A stretch of DNA of 64,000 nt, from NCBI RefSeq assembly GCF_019175285.1, contig NC_056527.1, forward strand, positions 118,652,133 to 118,716,132. The letters are read 5' to 3'. This DNA comes from Sceloporus undulatus. Lineage: Eukaryota; Chordata; Lepidosauria; Squamata; Phrynosomatidae. Of this stretch, positions 21,401 through 43,010 are shown piece by piece (position 1 is the first letter of the stretch; the number at the start of each line of letters is the position of its first letter). A model generated the notes under the pieces. That model searched no databases. It had not been told where the DNA came from and was given only the letters and a program-made list of their open reading frames with translations. The position numbers and the translations under genes were made by a program.

Positions 21401-24204
21401 TCCGGACCCCCCCCTTCCATTAGAAAAATGAATGGTGTGTGCTGCTGCGCCGCCGCACTCAAGCCCCATTATAATGGTGGCACTTAGTTTGGACCCCCCC
21501 CTTCCTAAAATCCTAGCTAGTCCTGTGGACTTTTTAACTGGGCTCACTGGTTGCCTTTTTCTGATTTCAGACTTCAAAGTCCATCCCAGGGAGTGCGGAC
21601 AGCCGCCTGCCCCCCAAGAAGGACCACTGGCGATACTACAACATGGTATGTTATTGAGATTTTGGGGTGCTGGGAGGGAGAATCTACAAAGGGGTGAGTT
21701 TAATGGGGGACTAGAATTTGGGGGTCCCAGAATTGCTGCGGGGATGGCAAGCAGGGGAGGTTTTGAATTCGTGGCCTCTGTTTTCCCTTCTCTCTTTAAT
21801 GGCAGGTTTTTGGCTTAGACTATATGTTCTTTGGGTTTCCCTTCCAGATTTACCATTCTATGGGCTGAGAAGTCCAGTGTGTTGAGCATAGTAGTTCGGA
21901 GATAGAAACACAGTCTTACTTTTTCCTTGCAATCAGGGCTTAGATAAGTTATTTATTATTTTTGGACTACAGTTCCCAGAATCCACTGGCCAGCCTGGTT
22001 ACGGGGTTCTGGACTTTCTAGTCCAGAGCCAGATACTTTCCCAAGTGCTGATGGGGCTCTTACCGGTGGCTTCTGTGCCAGGGGTATGTGAACCCATTTG
22101 GGGTTTTAGACTGAACACTATCACACACATTCCAAATAGATTCACCCCCTTGGGTAGCTCTTCTAAAGTTTAGACTCAACGCCGGAGCGGATGCACTGAC
22201 ACAAAAGGTCACCGCTTTTGTCTCTGTTTAGGGTGGACTCTGGTTCAATATGTTCTTTGAGCCCCAGGTTTGTTGGGGTCCCTTCCCTGTTGGAGAGTAG
22301 GACTGGTGTCCAGTGGAGAAAAGTGCATCTCCCACAATGCCCCCTTTGCTTCGGAGCAAAGCATAATGGGAGTCTGGTTGGGGTCTCTTTCCCCAGGTGG
22401 AGGAATGGGAATGCCAACAGCTCCAGGAGACCCTCCCCTTGGAGGCTGTGCCCACTGATCCAGCACCTTACCGACTCCTGCCCAAGGAGACCCTCTACCA
22501 GGTGAGTCTCGGGTCAAGGATTCGCACCTGGCACACCCTCCTTTCAAAATAGCGCACTAGAGTCCAATGGTTTCCAACCTTTGGTCCTCTTGGTGCTCTG
22601 AACTTCAGCTCCCAGAATTCCTGATTGTTGGCTAAGATGGCTGGGGCTTATGGGCATTGGAGTCCTAAAACCTGGAAGACTAAAGGTTGGGAACTGTCGG
22701 TCTAGAGCAGCGATTCTCAAACTTTGGTCCTCTGAATGTTTTAATAATAATAATAATACTGTAATAATAATAATTTTTATTTCTATCTTCCCGCCTCTCC
22801 CGATGGATCGAAGCAGGATCACAGCAAAGTTAAAATTACAATTACAATATTGCAGCATTAGTTACTGCACCATTAAAAACCACAATTAAAAGAATAAAAA
22901 CAAGAATGTTAAAACATAAAAACCTAAAAACATTAACATCAATCAATCACGGGACCTAAGCTCCCAGAATTCTTAACTTTTGGGGGCTTTTGGGAGTCAA
23001 AGTCCAAAACACCTGGAGGACCAAAGGTTGGGAACCACCCGTCTGGAGCAGCGATTCTCAAACTTTGGTCCTCTGAGTATTTCTAACTTCATCTCCCAGA
23101 ATTCTTACTCTTGGCCAAGGTGGCTGGGGCTTCTGGGAGCCGAAGTCCAAAAGGACCAAAGGTTGGGAGGGCCACCATAAGTCAGAAACCACTTGAAGGA
23201 GTGCAGAGTCTTGCTGTGTGCCATGTTCCTGTTTTTGCAAAGCATGTGCTGGGTTCCTTCCCGAAACAGAGCCGGACTGTGCAAGCATGCACCCTCTTGA
23301 AGGACCCCATTCGCATGCACTCATGTGGGCCCTTCCTTCTGCCCCAGTGACCCCCTTTTTCTGTCTCTTTTGCCCTTTTCTTGCAGTGCTATGACCTCTT
23401 CAACCTCCTGAGCCTCCGTACAGCGTATGTGACTGATGTGGGGCGCCTGGTTGGTGTTGTCAGCCTCAAGGAGGTGAGTTTCCTGGGGATTCCCAGGGAT
23501 CCAGGGGAATGCAGCGGATCCACTGTGGGCTTTAGTATGAACTTGGGAGGCAAGAGCCACAGCCACTTATGAATCTCTTCTGGAGTTTGGTCCAAACTGC
23601 CTAAAAAAACCGCAAAGTGCTGGACCTGTTTTGAAAGAAATAGGCTGGAGCATCGTTAGTTGCATCTGCACTGCAGGGATAATCCAGTTTGATGCCGTTT
23701 TACTGTATTTTAAAAGATACTGTAATCCATACCATAATCCAGTTTGACACATTGAGCCACTGCCATGGCTCAATGCTATGTAAAATCCAAAGTCCCATTA
23801 AACACAATGGCCTAGTAAAATGGTGTCCTTTATATGAAATGGCAAAATCAAGGTTCGCTTGTTGGAATTTTATAGTTTTTGGATTATTTTCAATCTATGG
23901 ATACTTGAATCTGTGGATATGGAGGGCTGGGGGTATGATTTTGTGACCTGCAGAAAAGGGGTTTTTGTTATGGGTAACCATGCTGTTTTAATGTGTCTGT
24001 CCCACGCTCTTGCTGGGAGGGGGGCCTTTGGGGTTTCATGAGATTTGGGTTGCGGTCTGTGGACTTTCCCAAGGTGCCACATATGCCTCTGACCTTCTCC
24101 CGCTTTCTTCCATTCAGCTCAAAAGGGCCGTGGAGCAGTGCGTCAAGGGCACTATTGCCAGCAGACCCCAACAGCCGTCAAGTGAGCCCAGTGACCAGGA
24201 ATAG
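3321..24204 (+). CDS. CLCNK: CLC-K-type chloride channel gene, 22 coding exons, 811 aa
   Basis: Plasma-membrane chloride channel of the CLC family; mammalian CLC-K channels work with barttin in kidney and inner ear. Coding exons: 3321-3504, 4137-4265, 6858-6986, 8306-8445, 8951-9028, 9196-9274, 9795-9920, 11019-11103, 11681-11782, 13359-13443, 14222-14392, 15516-15585, 16076-16186, 16353-16566, 18650-18783, 19318-19448, 19583-19619, 20550-20626, 21571-21645, 22397-22501, 23387-23473, 24118-24204. All junctions are GT-AG, phases match, and the sum is 2436 bp, a multiple of three with a terminal TAG. Start: ATG 3321 has A at -3 and G at +4; the frame upstream opens only on a TTG. Membrane-domain motifs (GSGIPE, GKVGPFVH, PAGYF, LSMKELL) follow CLC-K rather than CLC-1/2. 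Human CLC-K is about 687 aa; the excess here is in the cytoplasmic C-terminus. The orthology symbol is tentative. Confidence 0.9.
4480..5450 (-). mobile_element. CR1 LINE fragment (RT C-terminus and 3-prime end)
   Basis: The minus strand reads [60 protein letters not shown] and, upstream, the YADD-like CADDTKLG and LNRLESWA. These are CR1 reverse-transcriptase C-terminal motifs. It lies in CLC intron 2 and is antisense to the gene. Confidence 0.85.
5703..5746 (+). repeat. (GAT)n microsatellite
   Basis: About 14 GAT units following a LINE-like tail (CACTCTATAAATAAATGATG). Confidence 0.95.
6638..6815 (+). mobile_element. tRNA-derived squamate SINE
   Basis: TAGTGGTTAGAGCGTTGGAC (A box) and CCGGGTTCAAATCCC (B box) are the best preserved Pol III promoter in the window. 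The body is truncated. It lies just before CLC exon 3. Confidence 0.8.
7068..7800 (+). mobile_element. tRNA-derived SINE split by a TIR element
   Basis: SINE head and body at 7068-7235 (GGGTTCAAATCCCAGTTTGA, CACTCTCTCAGCCTC, GGCAAGAAAACCCCAG) and the matching SINE tail at 7751-7800 (GGATAGGTTTGCCTTAGGGC). The intervening 7236-7750 is an inserted TIR element. Confidence 0.8.
7236..7750. mobile_element. Non-autonomous TIR DNA element (family A), long subtype
   Basis: Ends GGAGGTTCTCATGCGGGG and GTGTGATAAACTCC (family TIR GGAGTTTATCACAC). The inside has several degenerate repeats of TTTTCACACGACGTCGTG-like blocks alternating with TTATCCCGTGATAATC and CAATTGCGCTAAT. Superfamily not assigned; CAG occurs on both sides as a possible 3-bp target duplication. 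Confidence 0.65.
7935..8178 (-). mobile_element. tRNA-derived squamate SINE
   Basis: The plus strand reads TGCATGCCTTCAAGTTATTT, TCTTGGCAAGATTTATTCAG, CTGAGAGAGTGTGACTCACC and GGGATTCGAACC (B box complement). It ends 130 bp before CLC exon 4. Confidence 0.8.
9795..16566 (+). CDS. CLCNK: CLC gene exons 7-14: second pore half, extracellular loop, Phe in place of central Tyr
   Basis: Exon 7 encodes [20 protein letters not shown], the signature helix region with FFAAT. Exon 8 encodes [16 protein letters not shown], matching the CLC-K segment that carries acidic calcium-site residues. Exons 9-10 encode [16 protein letters not shown] and [13 protein letters not shown]. Exon 11 encodes the extracellular loop with sequons NVS and NST, the place where CLC-K and CLC-1 are N-glycosylated. 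Exon 12 has [10 protein letters not shown] (CLC-1/2 have PCGGFMP here). Exon 13 has [10 protein letters not shown]. Exon 14 has [19 protein letters not shown] and [15 protein letters not shown]. The usual QPS(L/F)YD tyrosine, which lines the inner pore in other CLCs, is Phe (codons TTC TTC). Confidence 0.9.
10530..10874 (-). mobile_element. Family C TIR element
   Basis: Internal CGGTCCTCCAGCGCAATTCT and right end CCCCAGCAAACGTGGAGGGA, CCACTG. About two internal half-units. Confidence 0.65.
12100..12760 (+). mobile_element. CAGTGGGCCCTTG-type TIR elements, nested, with (AAT)n
   Basis: GCAGTGGGCCCTTGTTATCC, ACTGGGGTTTGGTTCCAGGA starts one copy; AATGGGCCCTTGGCATCTTC starts a second inside it at about 12235; the right end GATAAGGAGGGCTAAGTGTA is near 12750. 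An (AAT)n tract (12386-12435) sits inside. Confidence 0.65.
12386..12435 (+). repeat. (AAT)n microsatellite
   Basis: About 16 units of AAT inside a TIR element in CLC intron 9. Confidence 0.95.
12995..13190 (-). mobile_element. tRNA-derived squamate SINE
   Basis: TTCTTGGCAAGGTTTGTTCA, CTGAGAGAATGTGACAG and GGGAATTCGAACTC in complement orientation. In CLC intron 9. Confidence 0.75.
13635..13860 (-). mobile_element. tRNA-derived squamate SINE
   Basis: CATGCCTTTGGGTCGTTTGT, GCTGAGAGAGTGTGACTTAC and AGGATTCGAACCC in complement orientation. Followed directly by a foldback element. Confidence 0.75.
13858..14030. mobile_element. Foldback TIR element (family B)
   Basis: GCATCTACACTGTAGAAGTA, GGAATCCTGGGATTTGTGGT and the complementary ACTCCAAATCCCAGGCTTTC. 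Confidence 0.65.
14660..14960 (-). mobile_element. CR1 LINE fragment
   Basis: The minus strand encodes [20 protein letters not shown] and [14 protein letters not shown], the CR1 RT motifs B and C. Located in CLC intron 11, antisense. Confidence 0.75.
15846..16052 (+). mobile_element. Family C TIR element, single-unit form
   Basis: Starts GCAGTGGTCCCTCCACATTC and ends GCAAATGGGGAGGGCCAACT, GTA. One copy of the internal hairpin unit. It shows the ancestral unamplified form and ends just before CLC exon 13. Confidence 0.75.
16600..16860 (+). mobile_element. Family C internal units without clear ends
   Basis: TTCAGGTCCTCCAGCACAAC, GAATCACGCTGGAGGACCTA, TTCTAGGTTCTCCAGCACAA: two units immediately after CLC exon 14. 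Confidence 0.6.
16960..18300 (+). mobile_element. L2-clade LINE, 5-prime truncated, sense orientation in CLC intron 14
   Basis: The frame from about 16975 encodes an L2-type reverse transcriptase: [20 protein letters not shown], motif [21 protein letters not shown], motif [19 protein letters not shown], motif C QYADDTQI, then [20 protein letters not shown]. One frameshift near 17990 moves the true C-terminus ([19 protein letters not shown]) to another frame, ending in TAA near 18112. The 3-prime end has TAAGCCGCCTTGA and a TATAAATAAAATTTATTATTA tail. The N-terminal endonuclease is missing. Confidence 0.9.
18318..18592. mobile_element. Family A TIR element, short subtype
   Basis: ACTTTATCCCATGAATAGTC at the left, GACGTTGCACAAAACCCACC inside, and GTGTGATAAGCTCC at the right. 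Same short form as the copies at 24.56 and 26.36 kb. Confidence 0.65.
18650..24204 (+). CDS. CLCNK: CLC gene exons 15-22: cytoplasmic CBS1-linker-CBS2 tail
   Basis: Exon 15 opens CBS1 with [17 protein letters not shown] and ends FPLVDSQ. Exon 16 continues [20 protein letters not shown], resembling CLC-1/CLC-2 more than CLC-K. Exons 17-19 are short and encode a polar inter-CBS linker ([37 protein letters not shown]). Exon 20 ([10 protein letters not shown] then [15 protein letters not shown]) matches the CLC-1/CLC-2 motif before CBS2 (WEEQQL...DPAPFQL). Exons 21-22 complete CBS2 ([35 protein letters not shown]) and end SSEPSDQE. The linker is longer than in mammalian CLC-K. A 10-N gap lies in intron 17. 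Confidence 0.88.
19700..20040 (-). mobile_element. CAGTGGGCCCTTG-type TIR elements with (AAC)n/(AAT)n
   Basis: CTTGAGCATCCATTAATTTT, GGGGGTCCTGGAACCAAACC, CAGCAGATACCAAGGACCCA, CTGTA is the complement of the family end. A second, inner copy precedes it. The 10-N gap at 19694 adjoins. Confidence 0.65.
20260..20465 (+). mobile_element. CR1 LINE internal fragment
   Basis: [18 protein letters not shown], then [14 protein letters not shown], is the conserved CR1 segment before the RT core. Short, frameshifted, in CLC intron 17. Confidence 0.7.
20828..21300 (+). mobile_element. tRNA-derived SINE split by a foldback element
   Basis: SINE head GAAGAGCCAACATGGTGGAG, TGGTTGCAGTGTTGGAC at 20828-20867 and SINE continuation GGACACTGGGGGACCTGGGT, TTGAATCCTGG at 21093-21300, ending GGAAATGACTTGAAGGCACA. 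The two halves flank the foldback element at 20868-21092. Confidence 0.75.
20868..21092. mobile_element. Foldback (palindromic) TIR element
   Basis: The arms GGATGCATCTGCACTGCAGA, ATTAATGCAGTTTGGCTCAG and, complementary, AGTGTCAAACGACATTACTT, CTGCAATGTGG pair around a centre near 20985. This is the widespread foldback family with GGGATTTGTAGTT / AACTATAAATCCC. Confidence 0.75.
21370..21521. mobile_element. Short hAT-like element with perfect 8-bp target duplication
   Basis: Flanked by CCTGTGGA on both sides (21362-21369 and 21522-21529). Starts CAGGGATGTAGCCGGGG and contains TTTGGACCCCCCCCTTCC. A related sequence at about 55120-55300 ends CCCTGGCTACATCCCTGGCC, giving the family an end that complements CAGGGATGTAGCC. 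Confidence 0.6.
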
Positions 24205-24557
24205 AAGCCCACCAAAGAGGGCAAACTCACCACCCTCCAAAATTAAGGTGGGATGATGGAGCTTTAAAGTGTACCCCCAAATCTCTGCTCCCCCCATCAC
24301 TTGACCTTCTGCCCATCCAGCCCTGAGACCCCAAGGGATGATGGATGAAGCCAGGAGGGCAGAGCAGAAGGGCAGCCATTTGGGAAGGGGTCCCTCACAT
24401 CTCCTTTACAAAATGGGGGGCACCAGATGGGAGAGAGAAGGAAGACGGACCTGATTTGGGAAGGGACTCCCGAATAACCCTCTGCCATCCCAATGGTGCA
24501 GCTGCTTTTAAAACGTCCCAGTTTCTCTCTCCTCCTCTCACTTAGTCTTAAGCTTAC

Positions 24558-24823
24558 TTCCCAGAAAAGTCGCGTAATCACGTGTAACGATTTCACACGA
24601 CGTCGCACAAAACCCACTGTTAAAGCGGTCATAAAGAACCATTAATGCACATCTTTTTACTTTTGGGGTTTCAGTGACGATGCATTTCCGACATCACTTT
24701 ATTTGTGCCATTTGCGTGTGATAATCATTTGCACAATTACTCACCATTTCCGCTTTGTTTGCAGTATGCTTTAAATGTGCTTAAATCTCACTTCAATGTC
24801 AAAACCAGCCCCATAAACTCCTC
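24558..24823. mobile_element. Family A TIR element, short subtype
   Basis: CACACGACGTCGCACAAAAC, CCATTAATGCACATCTTTTT, then the right end CCCCATAAACTCCT. Close to the 26.36-kb copy. Confidence 0.65.
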
Positions 24824-24899
24824 TGAAACAGAGCAAACGACCATGCAAGCTCGACTCAGGCTTGCATCCTTCCGAGGAGGGAGCTAAAATGAGTACCCA

Positions 24900-25010
24900 G
24901 ACTGTTGGGGGCAAATTAGCTTACTTGCTAATTAGCTTCCTTGCTGTTCACCGCAATGATCTTTGGAATAGCGGTATATAAATAAAACAAATTATTATTA
25001 TTTATGATTG
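24900..25010 (+). mobile_element. L2 LINE 3-prime tail in the CLC-ACTL6B intergenic region
   Basis: GCAATGATCTTTGGAATAGC followed by GGTATATAAATAAAAC. Its AATAAA could serve as a polyadenylation signal for the CLC transcript, 0.78 kb past the stop; no better signal is evident nearer. Confidence 0.6.
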
Positions 25011-25551
25011 GTTTATAGGTAATTTTTTTAAATGCCACCATAAGTGTACTTTTTATTTCATTTTTTAAGAAAAACCCACACATTTATTATTTTGTCAACA
25101 CAAAAAAATGTAAACAGTAAAAAAAAATTATCTTGAATCCATTAAGCAATTTGGTGAATAAATAGAACCACTTAAGTTACGTATAAAATGAGAGTTGGAG
25201 GTTGTGGGGAGATTGGGGAAGGGGCAGAGGGAAGAGCGAAGCAACCCAAAACCCACAAACCAACTGTCCGTCCGTCTATCCTTCCTTCCTTCCTTCCTGT
25301 GGGGACGGTGAAATAAGGATCCTCTCCCACGCAAAGGCCATCTCTCCTTAGCCGTGTTGCGAGTTCGAGTCTTGCAACCTGCTATTGGGAAATGGGAGTG
25401 CTCCTCTGGAGGAAAGGCCAAAACAGGTGCCAAGTTGGATGTGGGTCAAGCAGAGCTCTTGGGACGGAAAGCAAAGCCAGGGTGACACGGGGGGTCCATG
25501 GAGTGTCTGTTTTTCCAGAAAGGGGATAGCAAGGAGCACGTGTTTTTCGCA

Positions 25552-36430
<10,879 letters not shown>

Positions 36431-36466
36431 TGAGCCCTAGACAGCAAGACTTGGTTGGATACCTAC

Positions 36467-36553
36467 CGGGGCTTCAGACATGAGCACTGGGTGCAAATAG
36501 GCTCCGATGGTGTGTGCGGTGGGAAGTATGGTCCAGGATGGGCTTGGAAAAGC
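36467..36553 (-). other. ACTL6B: Degraded duplicate of ACTL6B exon 4 at a contig end
   Basis: The reverse strand reads a partial exon 4 ending CTCATGTCTGAAGCCCCG then a GTAGGT donor, with the same downstream intron as the plus-strand copy (CAACCAAGTCTTGCTGTC). It differs from the clean copy at 40331-40431 by several indels and substitutions concentrated toward the 25-N gap at 36554. It is contiguous with exon 5 (282 bp away), so it marks where exon 4 belongs. It looks like a poorly read contig end, not a second gene. Confidence 0.85.
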
Positions 36554-36823
36554 NNNNNNNNNNNNNNNNNNNNNNNNNGGAGGAAAGGGTCCAAATGAGT
36601 CTGGCTGGGGGATTATGGGAGTGACAGTCCAAAAAGGCACCTTTTCTCGTGCTCTTGGGAGGAAAGGGTCCAAGGCCAGACCTTGTGTGTGCATCATGGG
36701 CCTTGCAGTGGCCCTATGGCAACCCCATAGGGATTGCTTAGGCCAGGGATGCTCTTTCCAACCCTCCACCTTGGTCCCTTAAAGGATGCAGCAGCCTTGT
36801 CTGCCCTCATTGTCTGCAAAGGT

Positions 36824-36876
36824 AACCAATCAGGGGCTGAGCTGGTCCTGCAGGATGCAGGGCCCTGATTGGCTGG
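36824..36876. promoter_or_regulatory. Pair of opposed CCAAT (NF-Y) boxes upstream of ACTL6B exon 1
   Basis: ACCAATCAGG near 36826 and, about 40 bp on, TGATTGGCTG near 36866 (an inverted CCAAT). Both have the NF-Y flanks and lie about 250-295 bp before the ATG at 37121. Two opposed CCAAT boxes are a common arrangement in TATA-less promoters. Confidence 0.4.
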
Positions 36877-36924
36877 GATGCATGCCATTTCTCCCTCCCT
36901 CTCTCCCTCCTTCCTTTCTGCAGC

Positions 36925-36976
36925 CCCCTTCCCTTCCTTCCTTCCTTCCTTCCTTCCTTCCTTCCTTCCTTCCTTC
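36925..36976 (+). repeat. (CCTT)n microsatellite in the ACTL6B upstream region
   Basis: About 12 CCTT units, between the CCAAT boxes and the RE1-like site. Confidence 0.95.
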
Positions 36977-36993
36977 TCTTTCCCAGGTTTCTG

Positions 36994-37014
36994 TCCGCTG
37001 GCCCTGGTGCTGAA
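36994..37014 (-). promoter_or_regulatory. RE1/NRSE-like site 107 bp upstream of ACTL6B start
   Basis: Reading the minus strand gives TTCAGCACC, two bases (AG), then GGCCAGCGGA. The canonical REST element is TTCAGCACC-NN-GGACAGCGCC; the left half is perfect, the spacing canonical, and 7 of 10 right-half positions match, with one core mismatch (GGCCAG for GGACAG). It lies between a CCTT microsatellite and the ATG at 37121. REST silencing in non-neuronal cells would fit a neuron-restricted subunit, but binding is inferred. Confidence 0.45.
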
Positions 37015-37120
37015 GCCACCACCACCAGCACCTCCATCATCCACCTTCTTTGCAAGGGCTGAGCAGACCAGCATCCTCCAGGAGCCATTGCCAGGGGGCT
37101 GGAGGCGTCTCAGAGACGGG

Positions 37121-40431
<3,311 letters not shown>

Positions 40432-40498
40432 GTAGGTATCCAACCAAGTCTTGCTGTCTAGGGCTGCATCCATTTTGGAGAAATAATCCAGTTTGTCA

Positions 40499-40651
40499 AC
40501 TGCCGAATGAGATCCGTCAGTTGACATCATTAGACAGCTTTAAAAAAGCTGTCAAGACGGATCTCTTCCGGCAGGCCTTTCCAGATTAACCATCCCGGCC
40601 TGGACTCCCTGATCCCCTCTTTCCTCTCGTGGCCCCATCTTCAGTGATGGT
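40499..40651 (+). mobile_element. L2 LINE 3-prime coding fragment at contig end
   Basis: The sequence AGACAGCTTTAAAAAAGCTG followed by AAGACGGATCTCTTCCGGCA codes SFKKAVKTDLFRQAFPD, the L2 C-terminus. It abuts a 100-N gap and follows the ACTL6B exon 4 intron at the point where the two exon 4 copies cease to match. Confidence 0.7.
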
Positions 40652-40751
40652 NNNNNNNNNNNNNNNNNNNNNNNNNNNNNNNNNNNNNNNNNNNNNNNNN
40701 NNNNNNNNNNNNNNNNNNNNNNNNNNNNNNNNNNNNNNNNNNNNNNNNNNN
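40652..40751. other. 100-N scaffold gap
   Basis: One of three 100-N runs (also 41066-41165, 42507-42606). Shorter runs are 10 N (19694-19703, 33405-33414) and 25 N (36554-36578, 43236-43260). The short contigs between 40752 and 43235 are of unproven order and orientation. Confidence 0.98.
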
Positions 40752-41165
40752 GTCAGTTGGCAACATCCTTCCCCCCGGATGAAAACGAAGGGATTTTTTG
40801 GGGGGTTGTCACGTGCCGCTGCCTTGACACGCTCCGGAAACAAACAAGTTGACTTTGCCCCGCAGGAAACTGGAGTAGACACTGAACAGCTTTTGCACAG
40901 TTTGTATGCTCAAGGTGGGAGTCGAGTTCAAATCCTGGAAGTCCGCCTGCAAGAAGGGACAAAACCATCCAAATAGAAAGTTGGTATCTTTTACAGAAAT
41001 GGTTTAGGAGGGTAACAAGCATGTGTCAGTTTTTGAGTTTAACAAAACTCTTTGTCACAACTCTTNNNNNNNNNNNNNNNNNNNNNNNNNNNNNNNNNNN
41101 NNNNNNNNNNNNNNNNNNNNNNNNNNNNNNNNNNNNNNNNNNNNNNNNNNNNNNNNNNNNNNNNN

Positions 41166-41395
41166 TTTATTGCAGTAACAGTAAAAGTAACGTTGCATAA
41201 CGTTATAGGAATCCCCCTGAATGTGACGTTTTCCCATTCTGTCAGCCTTGTAATTGTATTGTTGTTTTTATCTTGTTATCTTATTGTATATTGTGTTTTT
41301 AAATTGTTTTTACTATGCTGTAAACCGCTATGATCCATGGAATAGCGGTATATAAATAAATATTATTATTATTATTATTATTATTATTACATTGT
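41166..41395 (+). mobile_element. L2 LINE 3-prime tail
   Basis: Starts right after a 100-N gap and ends TGTAAACCGCTATGATCC...AGCGGTATATAAATAAATATT and an ATT microsatellite, the standard L2 tail. Confidence 0.7.
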
Positions 41396-41769
41396 CATGT
41401 ATAAACAGTCCTCTGAAAATGTAAAGAAATCACGGATCAACATTGTGATGTACAATATGTATTGTATAAACAGTTCAGTCCCCTGAAAATGTAAAGAAAT
41501 CACTGAGAGCGACGTTGGATAATCCAGAATGTTGGATAATCGAAGGTTGGATAATCGAGACTCTACTGTATATATATATATAGGCATGTAATGACTTACA
41601 AGAAAAGCAACGAAAAGGTTATAAGTAACCTGTGCAACGTTACCTTCTGGTCAACAAGGGCAAGTTACATTTCAAAAGGATCCGGAACAAAAATAGAACT
41701 ACTTTATTGTCGTAAGATGTAACAGTATCTAGTGACTTCCAAACATGACTTTTGTTGGAGAGCATTTCT

Positions 41770-41890
41770 AAAGGTCACACTGTCTCAGCCTCGGAGGAAA
41801 GCAAATGGTGGCAAACCTTCTCTGAAGAAATCTTGACAAGAAAACCTCGTGATAAGTAGTTCTTAAGTCAGGACACACACAGCAACAACA
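41770..41890 (+). mobile_element. tRNA-derived SINE 3-prime half
   Basis: GTCACACTGTCTCAGCCTCG, GGCAAACCTTCTCTGAAGAA, ACACACACAGCAACAACA. The promoter half is missing. Confidence 0.65.
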
Positions 41891-42210
41891 TTCAAATCCT
41901 CTGGTTCTGTAGCTCTGGAGAGAATCCCAATTCCCAATCCAAACTACACATCCCAGGGTCCCCTGGGAAACAGCCATGACAGCTAAAGCTGGCATCAAAG
42001 TGCTGTAACTGTGTGGTGTAGATTCACAAGAGCTGCCATAGAAACACAGAGCTGGAAAGGACCCTTAGGGGTCATGCAGTTGAACCCTATTCTGCTATGC
42101 AGGAATACACACAGCCCAAGCAGCCCTCAGGGTGAGCATCCCCATTTCATTGTTAAAAACTGAAGCCTCAGAGCAAAAGAGCGGCGCATGGAAGCATGGC
42201 TCTTTTGTAA

Positions 42211-42927
42211 TGTACACTCCTCCCTCCACATTGGCTGGGGTTAGGGGCACAGGACCCCCGTGAAGGTGGAAAAACCGCAAATAACAAAAGGAATCTCTAG
42301 GTCCTCCAGGGCAACTCTGTGGCCAATGTCCGACAGACACTGACCATAGAACTGCTCTGGAGGAGCTACAAAGGCCTAGTAGAGTATCCTCTGTAGGAAT
42401 CTCTAGGTCCTCCAGGGCAACTCTGTGGCCAATGTCCAACAGACACTGACCATAGAACGGCAATGGAGGAGCTACAAAGGCCTAGTAGAGTACTCTCTCT
42501 AGGAATNNNNNNNNNNNNNNNNNNNNNNNNNNNNNNNNNNNNNNNNNNNNNNNNNNNNNNNNNNNNNNNNNNNNNNNNNNNNNNNNNNNNNNNNNNNNNN
42601 NNNNNNAAAGCATAGAGCTGAGATGGAGGAGCTACAAAGGCCTAGTAGAGTATCCTCTGTAGGAATCTCTAGGTCTTCCAGGGCAACTCTGTGGTCAACG
42701 TCCGACAGACACTGACCATAGAACTGCTCTGGAGGAGCTACAAAGGCCTAGTAGAGTGGTCTCTCTAGGAATCTCTCTAGGTCCTTCCATGCGACTTTTA
42801 GTTAAGGTTGACCATAGAGTTGCACTGGAGGACCTAGAGATTCCTAGAGAGAAAATATTAATAAAACCAGTTAATAATTAAACCCTCAAAAGTCAAAGCC
42901 ACAAATTTGGAGGGATGATTGTACATA
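42211..42927 (+). repeat. Family C TIR element with amplified unit, broken by a 100-N gap
   Basis: Left end TACACTCCTCCCTCCACATT, right end AAATTTGGAGGGATGATTGT. At least four of the ~107-bp units are visible around the gap at 42507-42606. Very similar to units at 26.9-29.0 kb, so cross-assembly is possible. Confidence 0.75.
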
Positions 42928-43010
42928 CCCAAGGCAACAGTGTGTCTCTGAGCATGTGCAAAGTACATGTGCAAAACCCAGCCTTTCTGTGTCGCCGCCT
43001 CCGGACCTAC

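Noticed and set aside
36467-36553. Second actin-like gene or pseudogene
   Set aside because: It shares intron sequence with exon 4 at 40.3 kb and is in phase with exon 5; it is the same exon seen twice at contig ends.
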